DNA of 35,570 nt from Moraxellaceae bacterium (GTDB lineage Bacteria; Pseudomonadota; Gammaproteobacteria; Pseudomonadales; Moraxellaceae): positions 1-35,570 of the forward strand of contig DPJB01000027.1 of assembly GCA_003543245.1 (NCBI GenBank). Reading direction: 5' to 3'. Positions 6,683 through 13,741 of this stretch are shown here, one piece after another. The position numbers were made by a program, and so were the translations under genes. Position 1 is the stretch's first letter, and every line of letters begins with the position of its first letter. The notes beneath the pieces are model-generated. The model was not told where the DNA came from, did not search any database, and saw only the letters and a list, made by a program, of their open reading frames with translations.

Positions 6683-9045
6683 GAAGCATCTCCAAGTACT
6701 TCATCATCAGCATGGTCGCTCTCACATTGGCCAGCTGCACAGTCAACCGCGAGATCCGCCTTGCCAAGGAAGAGATTGCGCAGGGCCAGTCGCTGGAGGG
6801 CTTGAAGCGCCTGCAGGTAACGATGAAAAACCATCCGGACAACACCCAGGCCAAAACGACGTATCACCTGCATCATGATGCCATTATCGGCGACTTGCAC
6901 AGTCAGGCAACGCGCAGCAGAGCCACGGGCAACCCGGAAGCCGCCCTGACCAGTTACCAGGACATTCTCAGTATCGAGCCAGAAAATGAACGCGCACTGC
7001 AGGGGCTGCGCGACATTGAGAGCCGGCAGTCCAGACAGGCATGGCATGAAAGCGCCAAAGCCGCCATTGCAAACGGACAAAGCGATCAGGCAGAACGCTG
7101 GTTAAGCGAAATACTGGTCAACGACCCCAATGACAATGCTGCCCGGCAACTTCTGCTGGAGTTGCGCTCCAACAAGCAGAGGGAAGCACGCCTTCCGCCC
7201 GGTCTCAAAAAGTCGTTCTCCAAACCTGTCTCACTCGAACTACGACAGGTTCCAATCCAGTCCATACTGGAGCTACTCACGCAAACATCCGGGCTAAGCT
7301 TTATTCTGGACAACAGTGTTCGCCCGGAAGAACGCACCACCATTTTTGCCCGCAACACCACGGTAGAAGACAGCCTTAACCTGCTCATGGCCACCAGTAA
7401 CCTTGCCTACAAGGTGCTTAACGACAGCACCATTCTTGTTTACCCGGCCACGGCAGAAAAGCGCAAGAAATACGAAGAGCAGATCATCAAGACCTTTCCG
7501 ATCGGCAACAACAATCCAAAAGTCCTTTCGGATCTTGTGAAGAATTTTGTAAAGACAGCCGATGTTTTTTCTGATGAAAAACTGAAAAGTCTTGTCGTTC
7601 GTGACAACCAGCAAAACATCAATATTATTGAGCGCCTGATTGCCGCCAATGACACTGCCGATGCCGAAGTAGTCTTCGAAATCGAAATCATGGAAATCAA
7701 CACCGATAAGCTGCTGAATATTGGTGTGCAGTATCCCACCCAGGCAAAGGCATCCATCATTGGCAGCAACAAGGTGCCAGGCGTTATCCCGCTACCCGAG
7801 TTTTCCGGCCTTGATCAGAGCAATTTTCTGGTAACACTGGGCGACCCTCTCGCCGTACTCAACCTGCGCTATACCGATGGTGTTTCCAACACCCTGGCCA
7901 ACCCCCGCATCCGCGTACGCAATCATGAAAAAGCCAAGGTACTGATTGGCGACAAGGTGCCCGTGATCACCACCACCAATAACACCACCTCTGGCACAAT
8001 CAGCGAAAGCATCAGCTATCTGGATGTGGGCCTTAAGCTGGAGGTAGAGCCGGACATTCACATGAACAATGATGTCGGGATTGTCGTGAGCCTGGAAGTC
8101 AGCGATATCGTCAAGGAAGTCACCAGCAGCACAGGCCTTACGACCTACCAGATTGGTACCCGCAACGCGAGCACCTCGCTGCGCCTGCGTGATGGCGAGA
8201 CGCAAGCGCTGGCCGGCCTTATCCGGAAAGAAAACAAGGAAAGTGCCAGCCGCGTACCGGGACTGGGCAGCATCCCCCTGATTGGCCGTCTGTTTTCCAA
8301 TCAAAGCGAAACCAAAAAGCGCTCCGAACTGGTGCTACTGATCACACCGCGCATTGTGCGCAGCCAGGCCGTGCCCGATTCCGGCAACAGCGAAATACTC
8401 GTAGGTACCGAGGACAACCCCGGCACCATTCTGCGTCTGCGTAATAGCGCCCGTTACAACAACACCGGCGGCAGTGGCATTCTGGGCAATCGCGTGGTTA
8501 CACCAGCAGACAACACAGCAGCGGCAACATCATCCGCATCAAGTGCTGCAACAACAGCAGCAGCAACCATTGCCACCCCAGCCGGCACCGTCATGGCACC
8601 AAACGACAGCACAGGCAACCCTGCAGAAGAAGCAGCCACTGTCATGTTTGATCCATCCCTTGCCAAAATCCGCCTGAATGTCGTTGCACCGGCACAGGTC
8701 AAAGCCGGACAGCATTTTACAGTTGCCATCATGGCCAACAGCCAGCAATCATTTCAGCAGATGAACCTCACGCTGGCCCTGCCCACAGACATCTCCATTG
8801 TTCGCACTACGGCCGGCGCAGGGCTGCAAATACAAAGCAGCGTGCAGGACAAGGTCGTCTCCATCGCAGCCAGTACCCGCGATGCCCGACTGGTGAATGG
8901 CCCGTTGGCCATGCTTACCTTGCAGGCAAAATCAGCAGTGCAGAATGGCACCCTCAAGACCACCATCCAGCGCGCCGTCGATGCCGACCAGCAGGATATC
9001 CTTGTTTATGCGGGTGATGGTCGCCCCTTCAATGTCATGCCATGA
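6679..9045 (+). CDS. Secretin lipoprotein with TPR and cohesin-like domains
   Basis: This 788-residue protein is the outer-membrane channel of the system. A lipoprotein signal ends in a lipobox (LTLASC, Cys20). TPR-like helices follow (about 70-165), then an STN/N0 domain from about 181 (VSLELRQVPIQSILELL), an N1-type ring (about 265-330) and the secretin barrel. The barrel carries the signature VPGLGSIPLIGRLFSNQ at about 526-542 and SELVLLITPRIVR. After it come an Ala/Thr-rich linker (about 612-640) and a C-terminal domain from about 660 (IRLNVVAPAQVKAGQHFTV), whose pattern fits cohesin: a beta sandwich with the motif VKAGQ, an LTLALPTDI strand and a closing VDADQQD. Domain order resembles PulD/MshL-like secretins of atypical T2SS rather than GspD of the classical Gsp operon. 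The cohesin call is my pattern recognition. Confidence 0.88.
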   Translation: MRSISKYFIISMVALTLASCTVNREIRLAKEEIAQGQSLEGLKRLQVTMKNHPDNTQAKTTYHLHHDAIIGDLHSQATRSRATGNPEAALTSYQDILSIEPENERALQGLRDIESRQSRQAWHESAKAAIANGQSDQAERWLSEILVNDPNDNAARQLLLELRSNKQREARLPPGLKKSFSKPVSLELRQVPIQSILELLTQTSGLSFILDNSVRPEERTTIFARNTTVEDSLNLLMATSNLAYKVLNDSTILVYPATAEKRKKYEEQIIKTFPIGNNNPKVLSDLVKNFVKTADVFSDEKLKSLVVRDNQQNINIIERLIAANDTADAEVVFEIEIMEINTDKLLNIGVQYPTQAKASIIGSNKVPGVIPLPEFSGLDQSNFLVTLGDPLAVLNLRYTDGVSNTLANPRIRVRNHEKAKVLIGDKVPVITTTNNTTSGTISESISYLDVGLKLEVEPDIHMNNDVGIVVSLEVSDIVKEVTSSTGLTTYQIGTRNASTSLRLRDGETQALAGLIRKENKESASRVPGLGSIPLIGRLFSNQSETKKRSELVLLITPRIVRSQAVPDSGNSEILVGTEDNPGTILRLRNSARYNNTGGSGILGNRVVTPADNTAAATSSASSAATTAAATIATPAGTVMAPNDSTGNPAEEAATVMFDPSLAKIRLNVVAPAQVKAGQHFTVAIMANSQQSFQQMNLTLALPTDISIVRTTAGAGLQIQSSVQDKVVSIAASTRDARLVNGPLAMLTLQAKSAVQNGTLKTTIQRAVDADQQDILVYAGDGRPFNVMP

Positions 9046-9518
9046 ATACCCGGACACATAATGGCTTTTCGCTGATTGAACTGATGGTGACGCTGTCATT
9101 GATGGGGCTGCTGGCACTGGCAGTGATTCCCCTGGCACAGCTCTCCACCAAGCGGCAACAGGAGGCCGAACTGCGCACCGCATTGCGTGACATTCGCCAG
9201 TCCATCGATAAATGGAAAGAAGCGCGGGATAGCGGACTTATTCATGCATCCATTACTGAAAGCGGCTACCCACCTGACCTGAAGTCGCTGGTTATGGGCA
9301 GTGAAGACCTGAAACATCCCGGCAGGCGTAAGGCCTATTTTCTGCGCCGCCTTCCGCGTGACCCGTTTGCAGACCCTGCCTTGCCGCCCGAACAAACCTG
9401 GGGACTGCGCAGCTATGCCAGTGAGGCGGATAATCCGCAGCCCGGGGCGGACGTGTACGATGTCTATTCCCGCAATACCGGCACCGGCCTTAACGGCATT
9501 CCCTACCGGGAGTGGTGA
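9042..9518 (+). CDS. Type II pseudopilin (PulG-like), second in the operon
   Basis: The start overlaps the secretin stop as ATGA. The 158-residue protein has an 8-residue leader (MNTRTHNG), then FSLIELMVTLSLMGLLALAV with Glu at mature +5, so it is a prepilin-peptidase substrate. The rest is a GspG-type fold with an amphipathic helix (RTALRDIRQSIDKWKEARD), DLKSL, an RLPRDPFAD turn and a C-terminal PGADVYDVYSRNTGTGLNG segment. It is more like a GspG paralogue than like GspH, I or J. It sits directly before another pseudopilin of the same style, so the system has several major-type pseudopilins instead of the usual G-H-I-J-K set. Confidence 0.85.
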   Translation: MNTRTHNGFSLIELMVTLSLMGLLALAVIPLAQLSTKRQQEAELRTALRDIRQSIDKWKEARDSGLIHASITESGYPPDLKSLVMGSEDLKHPGRRKAYFLRRLPRDPFADPALPPEQTWGLRSYASEADNPQPGADVYDVYSRNTGTGLNGIPYREW

Positions 9519-9523
9519 GCACC

Positions 9524-9898
9524 ATGAATACACGGAAAGGCTTTACCCTGATTGAACTGCTGGTGGTGCTTACCATCATTGGCAGTCTGCTGACCATTGT
9601 GGCACCCCGCTTTTTCCAGCAAATGGACAAGGGGCGCGAGGCTGTACTGCGCCAGAACCTGTATGCCCTGCGCAGCAGTATTGACAAATATTATGGAGAT
9701 AAAGGGGCATACCCTGCCGAGTTGCGCACACTGGTAACAGCACACTATCTGCGTGAAATTCCCGTGGATCCGTTCACCAGCAGCAATCAAACCTGGCAGC
9801 TCACCCGCTCTGCCGATACCGACAACCCTGGCATAGCAGACATTCACAGCGGCGCAACCGGAGCAGCACTTGATGGCACGCGGCTTGCGGACTGGTAA
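9524..9898 (+). CDS. Type II pseudopilin (GspG-like), third in the operon
   Basis: The ATG at 9524 gives a 124-residue protein with a 6-residue leader (MNTRKG) before FTLIELLVVLTIIGSLL, Glu at +5. In-frame GTG codons at 9512 and 9515 are alternatives, but GGGAG at 9508-9512 is spaced correctly only for the ATG. The body repeats the pattern of the preceding gene (LRQNLYALRSSIDKYYGDKG, LREIPVDPFTSSNQTW and a terminal HSGATGAALDGTRLADW), so the two probably arose by duplication. It should be processed by a shared prepilin peptidase and join the pseudopilus. Confidence 0.85.
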   Translation: MNTRKGFTLIELLVVLTIIGSLLTIVAPRFFQQMDKGREAVLRQNLYALRSSIDKYYGDKGAYPAELRTLVTAHYLREIPVDPFTSSNQTWQLTRSADTDNPGIADIHSGATGAALDGTRLADW

Positions 9899-10355
9899 AC
9901 CTCAGGGAGGCTTCGCCTACATCTGGATCCTGATGGCGCTCACCCTGCTTGGTCTTGGCCTGGGCCGTGCGCTTGAGGTTTACCACCATGAGTTGCAGCG
10001 AGAAAAAGAGGAGCAGCTGCTCTATATCGGCAACCAGTATCGTCTAGCCATTGAGAGCTACTACAACACATCCCCGGGAATGCTGAAGCGCTATCCACTA
10101 AAGCTGGAAAACCTGATCCTGGACACACGCATGGTCTCCATCAAGCGCCACATTCGTGCACTGCAGAAAGACCCGATCACAGGTTCAATCGCATGGGGTT
10201 TGATACGGAACAGACAAGGAGAAATCATTGGCATCCATTCATTATCAAAAAAGCAACCCGTAAGACTTGCCCATCTCGATGGTGCGCATCCTTACCTGAA
10301 TGAGGCTGAAAGTCTTAGCGACTGGGTATTTCTGGCCACTCCCGCGCATCAATAA
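9873..10355 (+). CDS. Pseudopilin-like protein lacking Glu+5
   Basis: The start overlaps the end of the previous gene by 26 bases; ATG 9873 is preferred, with a TTG just before it. The 160-residue product has a basic leader ending KPQGG followed by FAYIWILMALTLLGLGLGRAL, a prepilin-type helix with Trp at the +5 position where other pseudopilins have Glu. GspK tip pseudopilins also lack this Glu, so a tip role is possible, although the protein is half the usual GspK length and shows no GspK insertion domain. A helix (EEQLLYIGNQYRLAIESYYN) and LKLENLILD, ALQKDPITGSIAWGLI segments follow, similar to a family of small T2SS proteins at operon ends. It is the last gene of the operon. Confidence 0.72.
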   Translation: MARGLRTGKPQGGFAYIWILMALTLLGLGLGRALEVYHHELQREKEEQLLYIGNQYRLAIESYYNTSPGMLKRYPLKLENLILDTRMVSIKRHIRALQKDPITGSIAWGLIRNRQGEIIGIHSLSKKQPVRLAHLDGAHPYLNEAESLSDWVFLATPAHQ

Positions 10356-10393
10356 GGCGCCTGCACAAACCAGCGAAAGCCCTGCATGAAAAG

Positions 10394-10421
10394 CCCAACG
10401 GGTTTTACCCTCGGGGGTCGC
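10394..10421 (+). terminator. Weak candidate terminator after the secretion operon
   Basis: The stretch around AAAAGCCCAACGGGTTTTA can fold as AAAA(g)CCC - AAC - GGGTTTT with one bulged G, 40 bases after the last secretion gene. The stem is short and A/T-rich, so it is only a candidate. The rest of 10356-10590 shows an imperfect TTGACG (10464-10469) and TAGTAT (10490-10495) pair at 20-base spacing, which may be a poor promoter for the acyltransferase. Confidence 0.3.
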
Positions 10422-10590
10422 CGAAGGCACAATAAGTCATAATCTCTGTAAGCCAGTATCCAGTTGACGGGAAAGCTTACACACTGCTGTAGTATGTAGC
10501 CACACAATGCCCTGCACGCAAGCTCAAATCAGTGCACTGGCTTTGGCGCATAAAACCATTTTTAAGAAGTTATTTCTGGAAGAAAGTATT

Positions 10591-12522
10591 TTGAAATTTA
10601 GAAAGGATATAAATGGCCTGAGAGCTATTGCGGTGATAGCTGTTGTGCTGTTTCACTTTAAACCAACCTGGGTCCCTGGTGGCTTTGCTGGCGTTGATGT
10701 TTTTTTTGTCATCTCCGGGTTTCTAATGACAGGCGTAATATTTGAAGGGATAAAACATGGTGATTTTTCAATACTAAGATTTTATGTTGCTCGCGCCAAC
10801 CGCATAATCCCTGCACTCGCTGCACTTTGTTTTGTTTTACTTGTATGGGGCTGGTTTTATCTAACCCCTTTCGACTTCAAGTCACTCGGAAAAAGCGCCG
10901 CTGCCAGTGTAACTTTCTTGTCGAATGTTGTGTATTGGCGAGAGTCTGGCTATTTTGATGCTTCATCTTTGGAAAAATGGCTACTGCACACGTGGTCTTT
11001 GTCTGTTGAGTGGCAGTTTTATATACTATATCCACTTATACTTTTAGGCATAAGCAAATTTTTTGCTGTCCGCAAAATGAAGCTGCTGATATTGATTGCG
11101 ACAGTGTCCGGTTTTCTGTTTTCTGTTTTTGTAACATATAAATCGCCGACGGCCGCATATTATTTACTGCCGACCAGGGCATGGGAGATGCTGATAGGAG
11201 GCATTGCCTATCTTTATCCTCTAGGTGCCCAAGAGACAAAAAAGAAAATATTGGGGATAACAGGTTTTTTCTTGATTGCCGGCTCTTATTTTTATGTTTC
11301 AGCGGAGACTGCATGGCCAGGTTATATGGCATTATTTCCGGTTATGGGTTCTTTTCTTGTTATATGGGCACACCAAAGCAATAGCTTCATTACTAATAAT
11401 CACTTATTTCAGAAAATTGGCACCTGGTCATACTCCATTTATTTGTGGCACTGGCCCATAGTTGTCGCTATAAACTATTTTTCCCTCGATGGTTTATTCG
11501 TTTATTTAGGCATAGCCCTATCTGGACTACTCGGCTTTCTTAGTCATCACTATATAGAGCAATATAAGTTTTTATCGTATGACAACTGGAAGGCATTTTT
11601 CCGCATAAAGCCATTATATTTTGTTGTCGCTGTGGCGGCGGCAGGGTGGTGTATAGATTTGTCGGATGGTGTCGATACCGTATTACGTCAAGGGGCCTCC
11701 TCGGATGAGGCCGTATTTTTAAATTATTACGCCAAGAAACATAAAGATTTAGGCGAGGCATACTGGCACAAGTGCAATACCTATACATCCCTAAATAAAC
11801 ACAATACGTATGATATTGACCCAGTCTGCATAGAAAAGCAGCATAGCAGTGGCGGTGTTTTTTTGTGGGGGGATTCACATGCCGAATCGCTTTCTCTTGG
11901 TTTGAGAACACTACTAAAATCAAAGAACATACCGTTTTATCAAAAAACTTCAGCGGGCTGCCGGGCATCTTTGGATGAGGTGACCCATCAAAGAGGCATC
12001 TTCAGAAAGGCCTGTGATCACTCCAACAAAGTAGCACTAGAGAGCATTGAGAGGATTAAACCAAACATTGTTCTGATCGCACAAGCCAATGAGCATGACA
12101 GGACTGATTGGGACAGGATAACAAGGGAGCTATTGCGACTGGGTGTGTCGAGGGTAGTGGTCGTTGGCCCCCTATCTCAGTGGAAGCCATCATTACCCAA
12201 GATCATGATTAAGCCGAAAAACTGGAAAAACAATGATGAATTCATATCTGACATAGGCTTGGACCTGGATGTCATTGAGATTGACGGGAGAATGAAGCAG
12301 GTAAAGCCCCCAATTGGCTTTGAATACATATCATTAATCGATGAATTGTGTAAAAAAAATATTGCTGACAGCAAGTATTACTGCAGGGTGAGAACTGAAG
12401 GCAAATTACTCCAGGTTGATTATGGGCACTTAAGTGAAGCGGGTTCTTTGTTTGTGGTTAATCGCATTATTTCGAATCGTCTTTTGGTGTTATATAACGA
12501 TACGACGTCCTCGCGCTTTTGA
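10591..12522 (+). CDS. OafA/YrhL-type membrane acyltransferase with SGNH domain
   Basis: The family N-terminus, LKFRKDINGLRAIAVIAVVL, begins at a TTG at 10591 preceded by GGAAG; an ATG at 10507 in the same frame would add 28 unusual residues. From 10591 the product is 643 residues. Residues 1-350 form about ten transmembrane helices of the Acyltransferase_3 family with the active-site region VVLFHF and GGFAGVDVFFVISGFL. The C-terminal periplasmic SGNH domain shows block I LWGDSHAESL (about 423) and block V DYGHLSEAG (about 609). Such proteins O-acetylate lipopolysaccharide O-antigen, peptidoglycan or exported glycans. The gene is markedly A+T-rich with rare-codon use (ATA, AGA, TTA), unlike the secretion operon, which points to horizontal acquisition. 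No glycan genes are nearby to name the substrate. Confidence 0.85.
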   Translation: MKFRKDINGLRAIAVIAVVLFHFKPTWVPGGFAGVDVFFVISGFLMTGVIFEGIKHGDFSILRFYVARANRIIPALAALCFVLLVWGWFYLTPFDFKSLGKSAAASVTFLSNVVYWRESGYFDASSLEKWLLHTWSLSVEWQFYILYPLILLGISKFFAVRKMKLLILIATVSGFLFSVFVTYKSPTAAYYLLPTRAWEMLIGGIAYLYPLGAQETKKKILGITGFFLIAGSYFYVSAETAWPGYMALFPVMGSFLVIWAHQSNSFITNNHLFQKIGTWSYSIYLWHWPIVVAINYFSLDGLFVYLGIALSGLLGFLSHHYIEQYKFLSYDNWKAFFRIKPLYFVVAVAAAGWCIDLSDGVDTVLRQGASSDEAVFLNYYAKKHKDLGEAYWHKCNTYTSLNKHNTYDIDPVCIEKQHSSGGVFLWGDSHAESLSLGLRTLLKSKNIPFYQKTSAGCRASLDEVTHQRGIFRKACDHSNKVALESIERIKPNIVLIAQANEHDRTDWDRITRELLRLGVSRVVVVGPLSQWKPSLPKIMIKPKNWKNNDEFISDIGLDLDVIEIDGRMKQVKPPIGFEYISLIDELCKKNIADSKYYCRVRTEGKLLQVDYGHLSEAGSLFVVNRIISNRLLVLYNDTTSSRF

Positions 12523-12722
12523 GCCACAATCTTGATGATCTCGTGGCCTACATCAGCCGGGACTCGGCGTTTTATGCCCAGCTCTTCGGCGAGAAGATCG
12601 TGCAGAGCTACCGCGTGTTGTACAGCTAGGAGGCCGACCGCGCGTTGATTCTGGCCGTCATGCACGGCCGCCGCGATCCGGCGCAGGCCAGCCAGGCACC
12701 CTGGAATCAGGAAGACGAATAA
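12522..12722 (+). pseudogene. Remnant of a ParE/RelE-family toxin gene
   Basis: Directly after the acyltransferase stop the composition jumps back to G+C-rich. Reading from 12522 gives NLDDLVAYISRDSAFYAQLF, the N-terminal helices of a ParE toxin without its start. There is then an apparent internal deletion, because EKIV runs straight into QSYRVLYS, the strand that normally comes 30-40 residues later. An in-frame TAG follows at 12627-12629, then EADRALILAVMHGRRDP, the family's closing strand, and a TAA at 12720-12722. Truncated start, deletion and stop together make it non-functional. No partner antitoxin is visible. The family is recognised from the SYRVLY and AVMHGRRD motifs. Confidence 0.7.
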
Positions 12723-12734
12723 AAAACCAGCCGC

Positions 12735-12767
12735 TAAAACAACACCGCCCGGCATTGCCGAGCGGTG
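12735..12767 (-). terminator. Terminator of the toxin-immunity operon
   Basis: CACCGC (12743-12748) pairs with GCGGTG (12762-12767), with an inner CGGC-ATT-GCCG stem. On the minus strand the hairpin is followed by TTGTTTT, as in an intrinsic terminator, 46 bases beyond the stop of the last minus-strand immunity gene. Confidence 0.6.
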
Positions 12768-12813
12768 GATGGGGCTTATTTAGCAGCTAAGAATACAATA
12801 GATGTTTACGCAT

Positions 12814-13026
12814 TTAATCGCGCTTATTCCTACCAGCAATCTCCTGAACGCATTGCATCCAGTCGTTCCACAAAGCCGGATCAGCGCATTTTCCATCAGG
12901 CTGTATTGAGAGTGAGCCAAGCAACATAGCAATTTCTTCAGAAGAACCCCTCTCCCAATACATTTCCAAGAACCTGTGCATCGCTGCCAATGCCTCATCT
13001 GAGGTGAGCATCATCTTCTCCTCCAT
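12814..13026 (-). CDS. Putative immunity protein of the orphan toxin fragment
   Basis: This 70-residue acidic protein begins MEEKMMLTSDEALAAMHRFL. GAGG lies about 6 bases before its ATG, inside the last codons of the toxin fragment, so the two are coupled. The sequence (helix EALAAMHRFLEMYWERG, IAMLLGSL, DPALWNDWMQCVQEI) follows the pattern of a small all-helical family often found just after contact-dependent inhibition and RHS toxin tips. It has no signal peptide, as expected for a cytoplasmic immunity protein. The overlapping frame (12780-12998) is less protein-like. The role comes from position and family resemblance, so it is an inference. Confidence 0.68.
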   Translation of the reverse strand: MEEKMMLTSDEALAAMHRFLEMYWERGSSEEIAMLLGSLSIQPDGKCADPALWNDWMQCVQEIAGRNKRD

Positions 13027-13028
13027 GA

Positions 13029-13298
13029 TTACCTCGGCTTTACAGCGCTAGATAACCCAGTTTTAGGATTGAACACTCGCGGCGTCTGGTTCACCCCGCC
13101 ATTGATAACCTGGCCATTTCTGGTTTGAGTCCAGACTTGGGTCCCATCTGAGCGCGTAAGCGCAGACCATGTACTTCCATATTTGTCCTTACCCAAGGTT
13201 GTAGCAGCATCATCAGCAACCTTCTGCAGGAGTTGTCGATTAGCCGCTGCGGCTGGCAAGTGACCCTCTGCATTTCTAAAGATATGGCCTACACGTCC
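13029..13298 (-). pseudogene. Orphan toxin C-terminal domain without delivery part
   Basis: The minus-strand frame opens just after an in-frame TAA (13301-13299) and reads GRVGHIFRNAEGHLPAAAAN onward to a TAA at 13031-13029, about 90 residues. It has no ATG; the earliest start-like codon is TTG at 13259. The sequence (GHIFRNAEGH, GKDKYGSTWSAL, DGTQVWTQTRNGQVINGG and FNPKTGLS) looks like the tip domain of polymorphic toxins of RHS, filamentous-haemagglutinin or Maf type. The activity is not known to me. It lacks the carrier protein and signal, so it is either a silent cassette that could recombine onto the nearby RHS gene or a relic of a previous tip. The immunity gene immediately downstream is intact. 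Confidence 0.62.
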
Positions 13299-13345
13299 TT
13301 ATGGAATTACATGGCTGACTCTTCCTGCAACGATTGCAACGAGAG

Positions 13346-13741
13346 TTATTCGCGCAAGGCAAGCAGCATTGCCTCCTGCTCGTGGGAATCTATTTGCCCA
13401 TCAACTTGATCTCCAAGTTCATCTAGTCTTCCGATGATCTCGGCAATCAACGCCTCATCATTAGCGTCATACTTGATCTCAATTGGGTGAATTTCACCTT
13501 GTGAGCGGCCAGGAACGTAACCACGTCGGATGAATGACGCCCATCGCTGGATTTCCTCAGTAGGAAAGAGATCACAACGCAAGTCTTCCAACACCCTCAC
13601 CAAAGCAGGGCGCGAGATTATAAGCGGAGGGAGTATTGCTGCCGCATCCCTCAGCTGGCGATGGGTGGCGGCCTGAACTGCCGCAAGGCCATTCAGATCA
13701 CCCTCGACAATCGCCGAGATAGCGGCTGCTAACGTTTCCAT
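13346..13741 (-). CDS. Putative immunity protein of the RHS toxin
   Basis: The ATG at 13741-13739 shares one base with the TGA of the RHS gene (TGATG), with a G-rich stretch just upstream, giving 131 residues. An ATG at 13762 in the same frame is a less likely start. The protein is soluble, acidic towards its C-terminus and helical in appearance: EEIQRWASFIRRGYVPG, PIEIKYDANDEALIAEIIGRL, then an acidic tail DQVDGQIDSHEQEAM. I recognise no named family with certainty, though the RRGY segment followed by an acidic helix is seen in other immunity-like proteins. Direct coupling to the end of a toxin gene with a variable tip is the standard arrangement for a cognate immunity protein. Confidence 0.7.
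   Translation of the reverse strand: METLAAAISAIVEGDLNGLAAVQAATHRQLRDAAAILPPLIISRPALVRVLEDLRCDLFPTEEIQRWASFIRRGYVPGRSQGEIHPIEIKYDANDEALIAEIIGRLDELGDQVDGQIDSHEQEAMLLALRE

Noticed and set aside
8515..8640. Repetitive GCA/ACA-rich stretch considered as a microsatellite or CRISPR-like repeat
   Set aside because: It is simply the coding sequence of the Ala/Thr linker in the secretin, without regular units or spacers.
982..10355. MSHA-type type IV pilus locus
   Set aside because: The first pseudopilin has the GspG calcium-binding C-terminus, and no long pilin, MshB/C/D series or retraction ATPase is present, so a type II-like machine fits better.
10464..10495. Promoter TTGACG-TAGTAT before the acyltransferase
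   Set aside because: Spacing is 20 bases and the -10 is poor, so it was not listed as a promoter feature.
12420..12755. Minus-strand frame of 111 codons over the acyltransferase end and ParE remnant
   Set aside because: It crosses the sharp composition boundary and has no motif; the opposite strand explains the sequence better as a ParE relic.
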